DNA from: Nocardioides daejeonensis
GTDB lineage: Bacteria; Actinomycetota; Actinomycetes; Propionibacteriales; Nocardioidaceae
Assembly: GCF_003194585.1 (NCBI RefSeq)
Contig: NZ_QHKZ01000010.1
Coordinates: 59,186 to 123,185, forward strand
Reading direction: 5' to 3'
DNA: 64,000 nucleotides
The number at the start of each line of letters is the position of its first letter. Positions within the stretch are counted from its first letter, which is position 1. The translations under genes and the position numbers were made by a program. Positions 15,357-24,245 of the stretch are shown here, in pieces. The notes below the pieces were generated by a model. That model was not told the DNA's origin. It searched no databases and worked only from the letters and a program-made list of their open reading frames with translations.

Positions 15357-16550
15357 ATGCCCTCCTCCGCCGATCAATCCACGACGCACCCCTTTGCCGG
15401 TGATCCGGTCTTCGACCTGCACCTCGGCGGCAAGATGCGGATCCAGTCGACCGTAGAGCTCGACGGTGCGGAGGTGCTCAGCCTCGCCTACACGCCAGGT
15501 GTGGCACGCGTGTGCGAGGCGATCGCGGAGGACCCGGAGAACACCCGGCACTACACCTGGGTGCCCAACACGGTGGCGGTCGTGACCGACGGTACGGCGG
15601 TGCTCGGGCTGGGCGACATCGGCGCGCCCGCTGCGATGCCGGTGATGGAGGGGAAGGCGGTCCTCTTCAAGCAGTTCGGCGACGTCGACGCAGTGCCGAT
15701 CTGCCTCGACACCACCGACACCGAGGAGATCATCGAGACGGTCGCTCGGCTGGCGCCCTCCTTCGGTGGCATCAACCTGGAGGACATCTCCGCACCGCGC
15801 TGCTTCGAGATCGAGGAACGGCTCAAGGAGCGGCTGGACATCCCCGTCTTCCACGACGACCAGCACGGCACCGCCGTGGTCGCCCTGGCAGCACTCAAGA
15901 ACGCGCTGCGACTGACCGATCGCGACCCGGCGCTGACCCGCGTCGTCATCTCCGGAGCGGGAGCGGCCGGGGTGGCGGTCACCCGGATCCTGCTCGAGGC
16001 GGGGATCAAGGACATCGCAGTCACCGACCGGCAGGGCGTGCTCAACTCCGAGCGCTCCGACCTCACGCCGGTGAAGGCCGATCTCGCTCGCGACACCGCC
16101 GACAACTTCGGTCGCAAGGGCAGCCTGGCCGACGTGATGGTCGGCGCCGACGTCTACATCGGCGTCTCCGGAGGCACGGTGCCGGAGGAGATCGTGGCGA
16201 CGATGGCGGACGACGCCATCATCTTCGGCCTGGCCAACCCGCACCCCGAGGTGCACCCCGAGGTCGCTCACCGCCATGCGCGGGTGGTCGCCACCGGTCG
16301 CTCGGACTTCCCCAACCAGATCAACAACGTGCTGGCCTTCCCGGGCATCTTCCGTGGCGCGTTCGACGTGCATGCCACCGCCATCACGGAGGGGATGAAG
16401 ATCGCCGCCGCCGACGCTCTCGCGGACCTGGTCGGCGACGACCTCCACGAGAACCTCGTGATCCCCTCGCCGTTCGACCCGCGGGTCGGCCCGGCGGTTG
16501 CCACCGCTGTCGCCGAGGCAGCGCGCCGCGACGGCGTCGCCCGCCGCTGA
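15357..16550 (+). CDS. NAD-dependent malic enzyme (oxaloacetate-decarboxylating)
   Basis: A 397-residue short-form malic enzyme. The N-terminal part has LAYTPGVARVC and the strand VTDGTAVLGLGDIGA; the metal and catalytic region is INLEDISAPRCFEIE followed by FHDDQHGTAVV; the Rossmann motif is VISGAGAAGVAV. It converts malate to pyruvate and CO2 with reduction of NAD(P). The ATG at 15357 is chosen from conserved N-terminal length; a frame open further upstream lacks similarity. No partner gene is apparent. Confidence 0.93.
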   Translation: MPSSADQSTTHPFAGDPVFDLHLGGKMRIQSTVELDGAEVLSLAYTPGVARVCEAIAEDPENTRHYTWVPNTVAVVTDGTAVLGLGDIGAPAAMPVMEGKAVLFKQFGDVDAVPICLDTTDTEEIIETVARLAPSFGGINLEDISAPRCFEIEERLKERLDIPVFHDDQHGTAVVALAALKNALRLTDRDPALTRVVISGAGAAGVAVTRILLEAGIKDIAVTDRQGVLNSERSDLTPVKADLARDTADNFGRKGSLADVMVGADVYIGVSGGTVPEEIVATMADDAIIFGLANPHPEVHPEVAHRHARVVATGRSDFPNQINNVLAFPGIFRGAFDVHATAITEGMKIAAADALADLVGDDLHENLVIPSPFDPRVGPAVATAVAEAARRDGVARR

Positions 16551-16570
16551 CGACCCGCTAGGGTCGGCAC

Positions 16571-17539
16571 ATGTTTGCTGTCTTTGCTGAGAAGTTCTCC
16601 TCCGACGACCCGCTGAGCGGCCTGGTGGTGGGCGAGCGTCCCGACCCGGTGGCCCCTGACGGATGGACCACGGTGACCGTGAGAGCTGCGTCGCTCAACC
16701 ACCACGACCTGTGGTCGCTGCGTGGGGTCGGGTTGCGTCAGGAGGCGCTGCCGATGATTCTCGGCTGCGATGCGGCCGGTATCGACGCCGACGGCAACGA
16801 GGTCGTCGTGCACTCCGTCATCAGTCACCCGGACTGGAGCGGCGACGAGACCTTCGACCCGCAGCGCTCGCTGCTCTCCGAGCGGCATCAGGGCACCTTC
16901 GCCGATCAGGTCGTCGTGCCCCGACGCAACGTGGTGCCGAAGCCCGCCAGCCTCTCCTTCGAGGAGGCGGCGTGCCTGCCCACCGCGTGGCTCACGGCCT
17001 ACCGGATGCTCTTCACGCAGGGCGGGCTCAAGGCGGGCGACACGGTCCTGGTGCAGGGTGCGGGCGGCGGCGTGGCGACGGCCCTGATCATCCTCGCTCG
17101 CGCGGCGGGGCTGCGGGTGTTGGCGACCAGCCGTGACGAGGCGAAGCGGTCACGGGCGCTGGAGATCGGTGCTCATGACGTCTTCGAGTCCGGGGCGCGA
17201 CTCCCCATCAAGGTCGACGCGGTCATGGAGACCGTCGGCCGCGCCACGTGGTCCCACTCGATTCGGGCCCTGCGCCCCGGCGGCGCGATCGTCATCTCCG
17301 GGACGACGTCGGGACCGCAGCTCGACGACGCCGAGCTGACCCGGATCTTCTTCCTGCAGCTCCGGGTCATCGGTTCCACCATGGGCACCCGAGCGGAGCT
17401 CGCCTCGCTCACCCAGATGCTCGACGCCACCGGCACTCGCCCGTTGATCGACAGGGTCCTGCCGATGACCGACGCCCGCGACGGCTTCGCCGCGATGGCG
17501 CACGGCGACGTCTTCGGCAAGATCGTCTTCACGCGGTGA
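16571..17539 (+). CDS. MDR-superfamily zinc-binding dehydrogenase/quinone reductase-like
   Basis: A 322-residue medium-chain dehydrogenase/reductase. The N-terminal GroES-like domain includes NHHDLWSLRGVG and ILGCDAAG; the Rossmann domain has VLVQGAGGGVATALIILA. The usual structural-zinc cysteines are absent, so it is closer to the quinone-oxidoreductase or enoyl-reductase branch. A TAGGGT box six bases before the ATG suggests a leaderless start. Its stop overlaps the next SDR gene (GTGA), so the two are probably expressed together. The substrate is unknown. Confidence 0.83.
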   Translation: MFAVFAEKFSSDDPLSGLVVGERPDPVAPDGWTTVTVRAASLNHHDLWSLRGVGLRQEALPMILGCDAAGIDADGNEVVVHSVISHPDWSGDETFDPQRSLLSERHQGTFADQVVVPRRNVVPKPASLSFEEAACLPTAWLTAYRMLFTQGGLKAGDTVLVQGAGGGVATALIILARAAGLRVLATSRDEAKRSRALEIGAHDVFESGARLPIKVDAVMETVGRATWSHSIRALRPGGAIVISGTTSGPQLDDAELTRIFFLQLRVIGSTMGTRAELASLTQMLDATGTRPLIDRVLPMTDARDGFAAMAHGDVFGKIVFTR

Positions 17540-18225
17540 GTCGCACCCATCTCGTCACGGGCGCCGGCTCGGGAATCGGGCTGGCGCTGGCGCGGCTCCT
17601 GCGCGAGCGGCAGGACACGCTCGTGCTCCCGGTCCGGAGCAGGGCGCGGGTCGAGCAGTTGCGCGACGAGTTCGCGGAGCCGGGTCTGGTCGTCCTCGAT
17701 CTGGCCGACACCGCGGCGCTGCCCGACGCCCTACGGCAGGCGCATCTGCCGAGCCGTCTCGACACCGTCGTGCACGCGGCCGGCGTGGTCGAGCTGTCGT
17801 CGGTCGCCGACCAGCCCGACGAGGGCCTCCGCGAGCAGCTGGAGGTGAACCTGGTGGCGCCGATGCTGCTCACCCGGGCCTGCCTGCCGGCGCTGCGGCG
17901 TACCCGCGGCACCGTCGTCTTCGTCAACTCCGGCGCCGGCCTGGTGGCCAACCCCGAGTGGTCCGCGTACGCCGCCTCGAAGTTCGGGCTGCGGGCGTTC
18001 GCCGACTCGCTGCGTGCGGAGGAGGCCGCCGCCGGGGTCCGGGTGACCTCGGTCTTCCCGAGTCGCACCGCCACACCCATGCAGGCGCTGGTTCACGAGC
18101 AGGAGGGCCGGGCCTACGATCCCTCGCACTTCATGTCGGCGGAGTCTGTGGCCGCGACGATCCTGCATGTGCTCGACCTGCCCGAGGACGTGACGATCCC
18201 CGAGGTCAGCCTGCGTTCGCGCTGA
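17536..18225 (+). CDS. short-chain dehydrogenase/reductase
   Basis: A 229-residue SDR. It has the Rossmann motif VTGAGSGIGLALA, HAAGVVE, the catalytic Ser in VFVNSGAG and the Tyr-Lys pair YAASK. The GTG start at 17536 overlaps the stop of the MDR gene by four bases. The final codons lie inside the left arm of a large hairpin shared with the convergent DUF6104/kgd transcription unit. Its reaction is not identifiable. Confidence 0.85.
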   Translation: MSRTHLVTGAGSGIGLALARLLRERQDTLVLPVRSRARVEQLRDEFAEPGLVVLDLADTAALPDALRQAHLPSRLDTVVHAAGVVELSSVADQPDEGLREQLEVNLVAPMLLTRACLPALRRTRGTVVFVNSGAGLVANPEWSAYAASKFGLRAFADSLRAEEAAAGVRVTSVFPSRTATPMQALVHEQEGRAYDPSHFMSAESVAATILHVLDLPEDVTIPEVSLRSR

Positions 18226-18238
18226 CCTCGGGGATCGT
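18193..18238. terminator. bidirectional hairpin spanning the end of the SDR gene
   Basis: A perfect 18-bp stem (18193-18210 and 18221-18238; right arm GCTGACCTCGGGGATCGT) with a 10-base loop. The SDR stop codon (18223-18225) lies inside the right arm. It sits between convergent units and can act for both strands. Confidence 0.7.
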
Positions 18239-18256
18239 GGGGCACTGCGGTGCTGC

Positions 18257-18433
18257 TCAGTCCTCCGGGTCGTCGAGCCGGGCCAGCCAGGTGGCCAGGC
18301 GCTCGACGGCCGTCTCGAACTCCGGATGCGTGTCGGTGAACTCCTGGAGCCGGTCGGCGAGCCAGGCCAGGGTGACCTCCTCGTCACCCCGGCGCTTCTC
18401 CAGCTCCTCGATGCCTCGGTCGGTGAAGTACAT
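18257..18433 (-). CDS. DUF6104 small conserved actinobacterial protein
   Basis: A 58-residue ORF beginning MYFTDRGIEELEKRRGDEEV and ending VERLATWLARLDDPED. It matches a small, acidic, helical actinobacterial family that I recall as DUF6104, function unknown. The ATG lies six bases after the kgd stop on the same strand, so it is probably the last gene of the kgd transcript. The large hairpin follows 19 bases after its stop. Conserved linkage to kgd would suggest a link to 2-oxoglutarate metabolism, but that is inference. Confidence 0.8.
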   Translation of the reverse strand: MYFTDRGIEELEKRRGDEEVTLAWLADRLQEFTDTHPEFETAVERLATWLARLDDPED

Positions 18434-18439
18434 GACGGC

Positions 18440-21400
18440 TCAGGCGAACGCGGCGGAGATGAGCACCTGCTGCTCCTCCAGGTGGCGCTTGCTCGTGCCG
18501 ACCGCCGGCGAGGACGAGGCGGGCCGGGTCACGGGCTCGACGGTGATGCCCAGCTCCGGCCACACGTTGAGTGCGTAGTAGGGCCACGGACCCATGTTGG
18601 CCGGCTCGTCCTGCACCCAGCGGATCGTCTTCAGGTTGGGGTACTTCGCCATCTCCTCGCGGAGCAGCTCGTCGGGGGACGGGTAGAGGCACTCCACCCG
18701 AGCGATCGCGAACCGCTGCGCGTTCTCGTGCCCGCCCCGCGCCTTCATCAGGTCCCAGGTGATCCGGCCCGAGCAGAGCAGCAGCGTGTCGACGGCGTTC
18801 GGGTCCTCGACCTGGTCGCCGATGAGCCCGCGGAAGGAACCGGTGGTGAAGTCCTCCGGCCGCGAGGCGGCCTCCTTGCGCTTGAGCATCGACTTGGGCG
18901 TGAAGACCACCAGGGGGCGGTGCTCCTCGCCGAGCGAGTGCCGGCGCAGCAGGTGGAAGTACGACGCCGGGGTCGAGGGCTGGGCGACCACGAAGGCGTC
19001 CTCGGCGCACATCGTCATGAAGCGCTCGATGCGAGCAGAGGAGTGGTCCGGTCCCTGGCCCTCGTAGCCGTGCGGCAGCAGCAGGACGACGCCGGACTGC
19101 TGGCGCCACTTCGCCTCACCGGAGGAGATGAACTCGTCGATCACGGTCTGGGCGCCGTTGACGAAGTCGCCGAACTGGGCCTCCCACAGCACGAGTGCGT
19201 CGGGCCGTGCCACGGAGTAGCCGTACTCGAAGCCGAGGGCGGCGTACTCAGAGAGCAGCGAGTCGTAGATGTAGAACCGGGCCTGGTCCTCGGTGAGGCT
19301 GGCCAGCGGCGTCCACTCGTCGGCGTTGTGCCGGTCGATGATGGTCGCGAACCGCTGCACGAACGTGCCGCGCCGCGAGTCCTGACCTGCCAATCGGACC
19401 GGGCGTCCCTCCATCAGCAGGGAGCCGAGGGCGAGGATCTCGCCGGTGCCCCAGTCGATCGGGCCCTCCAAGATGGCGCCCGCACGACGCTGCAGCTGCG
19501 GCATCACCTTCGGGTGGACGGTGAAGCCTTCCGGCGGGGTGACATAAGCGTCCGAGATCCGCTTCATCACGTCCGGGGAGACCGCGGTGATGGCCTCCCC
19601 GGCCGTCTTCTCCGGGTAGTCCGGCACGGTGGTCCACTCCGACGGCTGCGAGGTGGCCTCGCGGACCTCGGTGAAGACCCGCTCCAGCTGCTGCTGGTAG
19701 TCGCGGAGCACCTGCTCGGCCTCTTCGATCGTGATGTCGCCACGACCGATGAGCGACTCGGTGTAGAGCTTGCGCACCGAGCGCTTCTGCTCGATCAGGT
19801 CGTACATCAACGGCTGGGTGTACGACGGGTCGTCACCCTCGTTGTGGCCGCGACGGCGGTAGCAGACCAGGTCGATCACGACGTCCTTGTTGAACGCCTG
19901 GCGGTACTGGAAGGCGAGCCGCGCGACGCGAATGCAGGCCTCCGGGTCGTCGCCGTTCACGTGGAAGATCGGCGCCTGGACCATGCGGGCCACGTCGGTG
20001 CAGTAGAGCGAGGAGCGCGACGAGCCGGGGGAGGTGGTGAAGCCGACCTGGTTGTTCACGACCACGTGGATGGTGCCGCCGGTGCGGTAGCCGCGCAGCT
20101 GCGAGAGGTTGAGGGTCTCGGCAACGACACCCTGGCCGGCGAACGCCGCGTCGCCGTGCACCAGCAGCGGCAGCACCGGGAACTCCGCACCCCGGTCGAG
20201 CACGTCCTGCTTGGCGCGGGCGATGCCCTCGAGGACCGGGTCGACGGCCTCCAGGTGGGACGGGTTCGCGGCGACCGACACCTTGATCTTGTCGCCGGAG
20301 CCCGCGACGAACTCGCCCTCGGCGCCGAGGTGGTACTTCACGTCGCCGGAGCCCTGGACCGTGCGCGGGTCGATGTTGCCCTCGAACTCCCGGAAGATCT
20401 GGGAGTACTTCTTGCCGACGATGTTGGCGAGCACGTTGAGGCGGCCCCGGTGGGCCATGCCGATGCAGACCTCGTCGAGGGAGTTCTCGGCGGCGGCCTC
20501 GCAGATCTCGTCGATCACCGGGACGGTGGTCTCGCCGCCCTCGAGGCTGAACCGCTTCTGGCCGACGAACTTCGTCTGCAGGAAGGTCTCGAACGCCTCG
20601 GCCTGGTTGAGCTTGAGGAGGATGCGCAACTGCTCCTCGCGCGGCGGCTTCACGTGCGGCTGCTCGACGCGCTCCTGGATCCAGCGACGCTGCTCCGGGT
20701 CCTGGATGTGCATGTACTCGATGCCGATGGTGCGGCAGTAGGAGTCGCGCAGGATGCCGAGGATGTGGCGCAGCTTCATGAAGCGCCGTCCTTCGCCGCC
20801 GAACGAGCCGGTGGCGAACTCACGGTCGAGGTCCCACAGGGTCAGCCCGTGCGACTCGATCTCCAGGTCGGGGTGGCTGCGCTGCCGGTACTCGAGCGGA
20901 TCGGTGTCGGCCATCATGTGGCCGCGCACGCGGTAGGCGTGGATCAGCTCGAGGATCCGGGCCTGCTTGCTGATCTCGTCGTCGTGGCTGGTCGCAATGT
21001 CGTTGCTCCAGCGGATCGGCTCGTACGGGATCCGCAGCGACCGGAAGATGTCGTCGTAGAAGCCGTCCTTGCCGAGCAGCAGCTCGTGGATCCGCTTGAG
21101 GAACTCACCCGACTGCGCGCCCTGGATCACGCGGTGGTCGTAGGTCGAGGTCAGCGTCATCACCTTGCTGATCCCGTTGCGGGAGATCGCCTCTTCCGAG
21201 GCGCCCTGCCATTCGGCCGGATACTCCATCGCGCCGACGCCGATGATCGCGCCCTGGCCCTTCATCAGCCGCGGCACGGAGTGCACGGTGCCGATGCCGC
21301 CGGGGTTGGTCAGCGAGATCGAGGTGCCCTGGAAGTCGGCCACGGTCAGCTTGTTGTTGCGCGCCTTGACGACGATGTCCTCGTAGGCGGTCCAGAACTG

Positions 21401-22162
21401 CGCGAAGTCCATGTCTTCGGCGGCCTTGATCGACGGCACGAGAAGCTGTCGGGAGCCGTCGGGCTTGGGCACGTCGATTGCCAGGCCCAGGTTGATGTGG
21501 GCCGGGGTGATCAGGTTGGGCTTGCCGTCGACCACGTCGAAGCCGACGTTCATCTCCGGCATGCTGCGCAGCGCCCGGACCAGCGCGTAGCCGATCAGAT
21601 GGGTGAAGCTGACCTTGCCGCCGCGGGCGCGGGCCAGGTGGTTGTTGATGACCGTGCGGTTGTCCCACAGCAGCTTGACCGGGACGGTGCGTACGGAGGT
21701 GGCCGTCGGCACCGTGAGGGAGACGTCCATGTTGGCGGCCGTACGCGCGGGTGCGCCGCGCAGCACGGTGTAGGACGGCTGTGCGTCCGCCTCGGTCCGC
21801 GTGGTCTGCTTCGGCTCGCGGGGCTCGGGGGAGGAGGTGCCGCGAGCCGGCTCGGCCGCCTTGCCTGCGGGCCGCGGGCGAGCCACGGGGGCAGGTGTGG
21901 ACGGCGTGGCTGCCGGGGCCGCCTGCGCGGCGGGTGCCGACGCCGCCGCGGGTGCGGCTGCAGGAGCTGCCGGCGCCGGCGTACTCGCCGTGGTGCCGTT
22001 GGTGGTCGAGGTCGTCGCCCCGCCCTTCCCCTCAGCGAAGTACGCCCGCCATTCGGGGCTGAGCTTGGACGGGTCTTGACGGTATTGGTCGAACATCTCG
22101 TCGACCAGCCATTCGTTGGCTCCGAAGTCCGTCTGGGAGTTGTTCTGAGAAGACTCAGCCAC
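18440..22162 (-). CDS. kgd: multifunctional 2-oxoglutarate dehydrogenase/decarboxylase Kgd (E2-E1 fusion)
   Basis: A 1240-residue protein of actinobacterial type. The N-terminal helix (FGANEWLVDEMFDQYRQDPS) is followed by an Ala/Pro/Thr-rich linker (about 45-110) and an acyltransferase (E2-like) domain to about 350, with the catalytic His in TSTYDHRVIQGAQSGEFLKR. The E1 domain contains CIGMAHRGRLNVLANIVGK and the ThDP segment HGDAAFAGQGVVAETL. It releases CO2 from 2-oxoglutarate and, with E2/E3 partners, feeds succinyl-CoA to the TCA cycle. No GarA (FHA) gene is nearby. Confidence 0.97.
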   Translation of the reverse strand: MAESSQNNSQTDFGANEWLVDEMFDQYRQDPSKLSPEWRAYFAEGKGGATTSTTNGTTASTPAPAAPAAAPAAASAPAAQAAPAATPSTPAPVARPRPAGKAAEPARGTSSPEPREPKQTTRTEADAQPSYTVLRGAPARTAANMDVSLTVPTATSVRTVPVKLLWDNRTVINNHLARARGGKVSFTHLIGYALVRALRSMPEMNVGFDVVDGKPNLITPAHINLGLAIDVPKPDGSRQLLVPSIKAAEDMDFAQFWTAYEDIVVKARNNKLTVADFQGTSISLTNPGGIGTVHSVPRLMKGQGAIIGVGAMEYPAEWQGASEEAISRNGISKVMTLTSTYDHRVIQGAQSGEFLKRIHELLLGKDGFYDDIFRSLRIPYEPIRWSNDIATSHDDEISKQARILELIHAYRVRGHMMADTDPLEYRQRSHPDLEIESHGLTLWDLDREFATGSFGGEGRRFMKLRHILGILRDSYCRTIGIEYMHIQDPEQRRWIQERVEQPHVKPPREEQLRILLKLNQAEAFETFLQTKFVGQKRFSLEGGETTVPVIDEICEAAAENSLDEVCIGMAHRGRLNVLANIVGKKYSQIFREFEGNIDPRTVQGSGDVKYHLGAEGEFVAGSGDKIKVSVAANPSHLEAVDPVLEGIARAKQDVLDRGAEFPVLPLLVHGDAAFAGQGVVAETLNLSQLRGYRTGGTIHVVVNNQVGFTTSPGSSRSSLYCTDVARMVQAPIFHVNGDDPEACIRVARLAFQYRQAFNKDVVIDLVCYRRRGHNEGDDPSYTQPLMYDLIEQKRSVRKLYTESLIGRGDITIEEAEQVLRDYQQQLERVFTEVREATSQPSEWTTVPDYPEKTAGEAITAVSPDVMKRISDAYVTPPEGFTVHPKVMPQLQRRAGAILEGPIDWGTGEILALGSLLMEGRPVRLAGQDSRRGTFVQRFATIIDRHNADEWTPLASLTEDQARFYIYDSLLSEYAALGFEYGYSVARPDALVLWEAQFGDFVNGAQTVIDEFISSGEAKWRQQSGVVLLLPHGYEGQGPDHSSARIERFMTMCAEDAFVVAQPSTPASYFHLLRRHSLGEEHRPLVVFTPKSMLKRKEAASRPEDFTTGSFRGLIGDQVEDPNAVDTLLLCSGRITWDLMKARGGHENAQRFAIARVECLYPSPDELLREEMAKYPNLKTIRWVQDEPANMGPWPYYALNVWPELGITVEPVTRPASSSPAVGTSKRHLEEQQVLISAAFA

Positions 22163-22320
22163 TGCTTGGTTCGCCTCTTCCGGATGCAGCTGATAAGTGA
22201 GCGGTGTCGGGCACCAAGGCTAGACCCCCGGTGGGTGAAATGCCGAAGCCGGTAGCCAATGTGTCCACGGTGTGTTCACCGGCACGGTCCGAGGTGCTGC
22301 TCGGAGCGTGCCGGAGACGT

Positions 22321-22359
22321 CGAAGGGGCGGCTCGAGCGCTGCTCGAACCGCCCCTTCG
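22321..22359 (-). terminator. hairpin after the duplicated secreted-protein gene
   Basis: CGAAGGGGCGG (22321-22331) pairs with CCGCCCCTTCG (22349-22359). A single mismatch is followed by TCGAGC/GCTCGA and a three-base loop, giving 17 pairs in 18. It starts 19 bases after the stop at 22378 on the minus strand and precedes the kgd promoter region (22163-22320). Confidence 0.75.
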
Positions 22360-22377
22360 GAGCGTTGTCTCAGGCGA

Positions 22378-23829
22378 TCACTTGCGGATCATCGCCTGGA
22401 CGTCGCCGACCTTGATGTCGGCACCCTTGCCGTCCAACAGCTTGATCTGCAGGGCGATCACGCCCACACCGTTCTTGTTCTTGCGAACGACGTGGGTCTT
22501 GATGCTCGCGATGCCGATCGAGGAGAGCAGGCCGTCGAGGCCGTTGAGCACCGGGTTGAGCAGCTGGTCGAGGTCGATCTGCTGGCCGCCCAGGTAGATG
22601 TCACCCAGGTTGACCTTCGTCGAGCGGGTCAGCTTGCCGTACTTGTTGCGCTTGACCTTCGCCTGGCTGGAGATCGCGTTGACGACCAGTCCGTTGTTGC
22701 CGCCGACCACGATCTTGGCGGTCTCGGCGCGGGCGCCGGCGGTCGCCTTGCCGTGGCGCTTCTTGCCCTTGCCGAGCACCTCGGTGTAGACGCCGTCCAC
22801 CTTCACGAAGCCCAGGCCGAGCAGGTCGACACCGGCAACGGACTCCTTGAGCCACTTGCCGTTCGTGCCCTCGCACTGGAGGGGCTGGTGCGACAGGTTG
22901 GCGGTCTGCAGGACGCCGTCGAGAAGCTCGGCGTGCAGAGCCGAGGCGTAGCCGCCGAAGCGACCCGGCTTGAGTCCCTTGACGATGCGGGCACGCGAGT
23001 GGCCGAGCTTGACGGTGATGTCGTCGTCGCTCTTCTTGCCGTCAAGGCCGTAGAGGCGGACCTCCAGCACGACGGAGTTCGACCAGGCCTCCTTCTTCTT
23101 CTTGATGCCGTAGGACTTGCCGAGGCGGATCTCGCCCAGGCCGGCGATCTTCAGGATGCCGTTGACGACCTGGTCGATCACGACGCCCTTGACCACGCCG
23201 TCGACGAGCAGGTCGATCAGCGTGCCGAGCGGGCTGGTGGAGGTGTTGAGCAGGTCATCGAGCAGCGGGATGCCGGTGTTGGCCTGGATGTCGAGGATGT
23301 TGTAGCCGTGCTTGGTCTGGAACTTGCCCTTCTTGTCCACCCAGGCGCGAGCCTCGCTGGAGAGCCCGGTGAGCTTCAGGTTCAGCGGCCCGATGCCGAC
23401 CAGGTTGACGTCGGCCACCTTCGCGGTGGAGACCGTGCCCGCCTTCGTCCCCTTGGGGAAGCCGGCCTGGACGGCCTTCTTGCCCTTGCGAGCGAGGGTC
23501 TGGGTGTCGACGACACCCAGGTCGAGGAAGGTGCTCGTCGGCAGGACGTCGGCACCGACGAGAGCGGTGTCCATGCCCTTGTTCTTCAGCGTGCAGCCGA
23601 CCCAGCTGTGTGCGGTCTTGTCCGAGGCCACGCCGAGCGCGCCGGCGGTGATCAGGGTGCCGTAGGCGTTGCCCGACATCCCGTATCGCGGCTGCTTGGC
23701 CTTCTTCTTGGCCACGATCTGATTGGTCGGCGCCGACGCGTCGACCGGTGCGGTCATCGCGAGCGTGCCCACCGTGGCGACGGCGGCTGCTGTTGAGGCG
23801 GCGAGGAACCGCCGCGCTGAAAGCTTCAC
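22378..23829 (-). CDS. secreted protein made of two similar ~200-residue halves
   Basis: A 483-residue protein. A signal peptide (KLSARRFLAASTAAAVATV, cleavage near Ala31-Ala33) precedes two related modules, about 49-282 and 292-481. Each has a GxAYGT/GYASAL start, one Cys (79 and 319), a Leu-rich segment, and an end of the form LDGKxxDDITVKLG / LDGKGADIKVGD. Lysine is frequent and Lys-Asn-Lys stretches are common. It resembles secreted actinobacterial proteins annotated as choice-of-anchor families, but no sorting signal or membrane anchor is seen. The function is unknown. GTG start with a GGGGAG ribosome site. Confidence 0.7.
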   Translation of the reverse strand: MKLSARRFLAASTAAAVATVGTLAMTAPVDASAPTNQIVAKKKAKQPRYGMSGNAYGTLITAGALGVASDKTAHSWVGCTLKNKGMDTALVGADVLPTSTFLDLGVVDTQTLARKGKKAVQAGFPKGTKAGTVSTAKVADVNLVGIGPLNLKLTGLSSEARAWVDKKGKFQTKHGYNILDIQANTGIPLLDDLLNTSTSPLGTLIDLLVDGVVKGVVIDQVVNGILKIAGLGEIRLGKSYGIKKKKEAWSNSVVLEVRLYGLDGKKSDDDITVKLGHSRARIVKGLKPGRFGGYASALHAELLDGVLQTANLSHQPLQCEGTNGKWLKESVAGVDLLGLGFVKVDGVYTEVLGKGKKRHGKATAGARAETAKIVVGGNNGLVVNAISSQAKVKRNKYGKLTRSTKVNLGDIYLGGQQIDLDQLLNPVLNGLDGLLSSIGIASIKTHVVRKNKNGVGVIALQIKLLDGKGADIKVGDVQAMIRK

Positions 23830-24031
23830 TTTGTTCTCCCCATGATTTTCAACTGGTCAGTGACAACGACCTGGTCCCGAGGCTTGCTCCCGTGGCGCCG
23901 GTCCGCTGGGGACAACGACCCAGGGGCGGGAACGCTATGGCGATTGTCGCGCACGTTGGCCCATTCTGTCGTTGGTTCACCAGAATATGAACTCCGGGGT
24001 GGTTTGGCCGAAGTTCACAAAGAAGACAAAA

Positions 24032-24057
24032 GGCCTCGGTCTGCGAGGACCGAGGCC
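24032..24057 (-). terminator. intrinsic terminator of tRNA-Arg
   Basis: GGCCTCGGTC (24032-24041) pairs with GACCGAGGCC (24048-24057) in a 10-bp stem with a six-base loop. On the minus strand it is followed by TTTTGTCTTCTTT, a clear U-rich tail. It lies 35 bases after the tRNA 3' end. Confidence 0.85.
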
Positions 24058-24092
24058 GTATGGGGCGGTTGTCCCGAAAGGACAACCTGGGC

Positions 24093-24164
24093 GCCTCCGG
24101 CAGGATTCGAACCTGCGGCACCTGGTACCGGAAACCAGTGCTCTATCCCCTGAGCTACGGAGGC
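24093..24164 (-). tRNA. tRNA-Arg (anticodon CCG)
   Basis: A complete 72-base cloverleaf. The acceptor GCCTCCG/CGGAGGC pairs fully, the D stem is GCTC/GAGC, the anticodon stem CTGGT/ACCAG encloses the loop TTCCGGT (anticodon CCG, reading CGG), and the T arm is GCAGG-TTCGAAT-CCTGC. The 3' CCA is not encoded. It lies 81 bases from, and divergent to, the arginyl-tRNA synthetase gene, an informative functional pairing. Confidence 0.97.
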
Positions 24165-24233
24165 ATACGCCTGACGGCGCGTGGCGAAACACTACCGGGC
24201 GATACTCGCGTAAGTGAAACCGAGGGTCGCCGA

Positions 24234-24239
24234 TAGGCT
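24234..24239 (+). promoter_or_regulatory. -10 element of argS (leaderless)
   Basis: TAGGCT ends six bases before the argS GTG at 24246; no ribosome site lies upstream. The divergent tRNA-Arg gene starts 70 bases away. Confidence 0.45.
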
Positions 24240-24245
24240 ACGGGG

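Noticed and set aside
18326..22255. A 1309-codon open frame on the plus strand opposite kgd
   Set aside because: It is antisense to an unmistakable kgd gene. Long empty frames on the opposite strand are expected at this GC content, and its translation has no domain-like sequence.
23842..24217. Short plus-strand open frames spanning the tRNA-Arg region
   Set aside because: They cross a complete tRNA and its terminator; no ribosome site and no conserved sequence.
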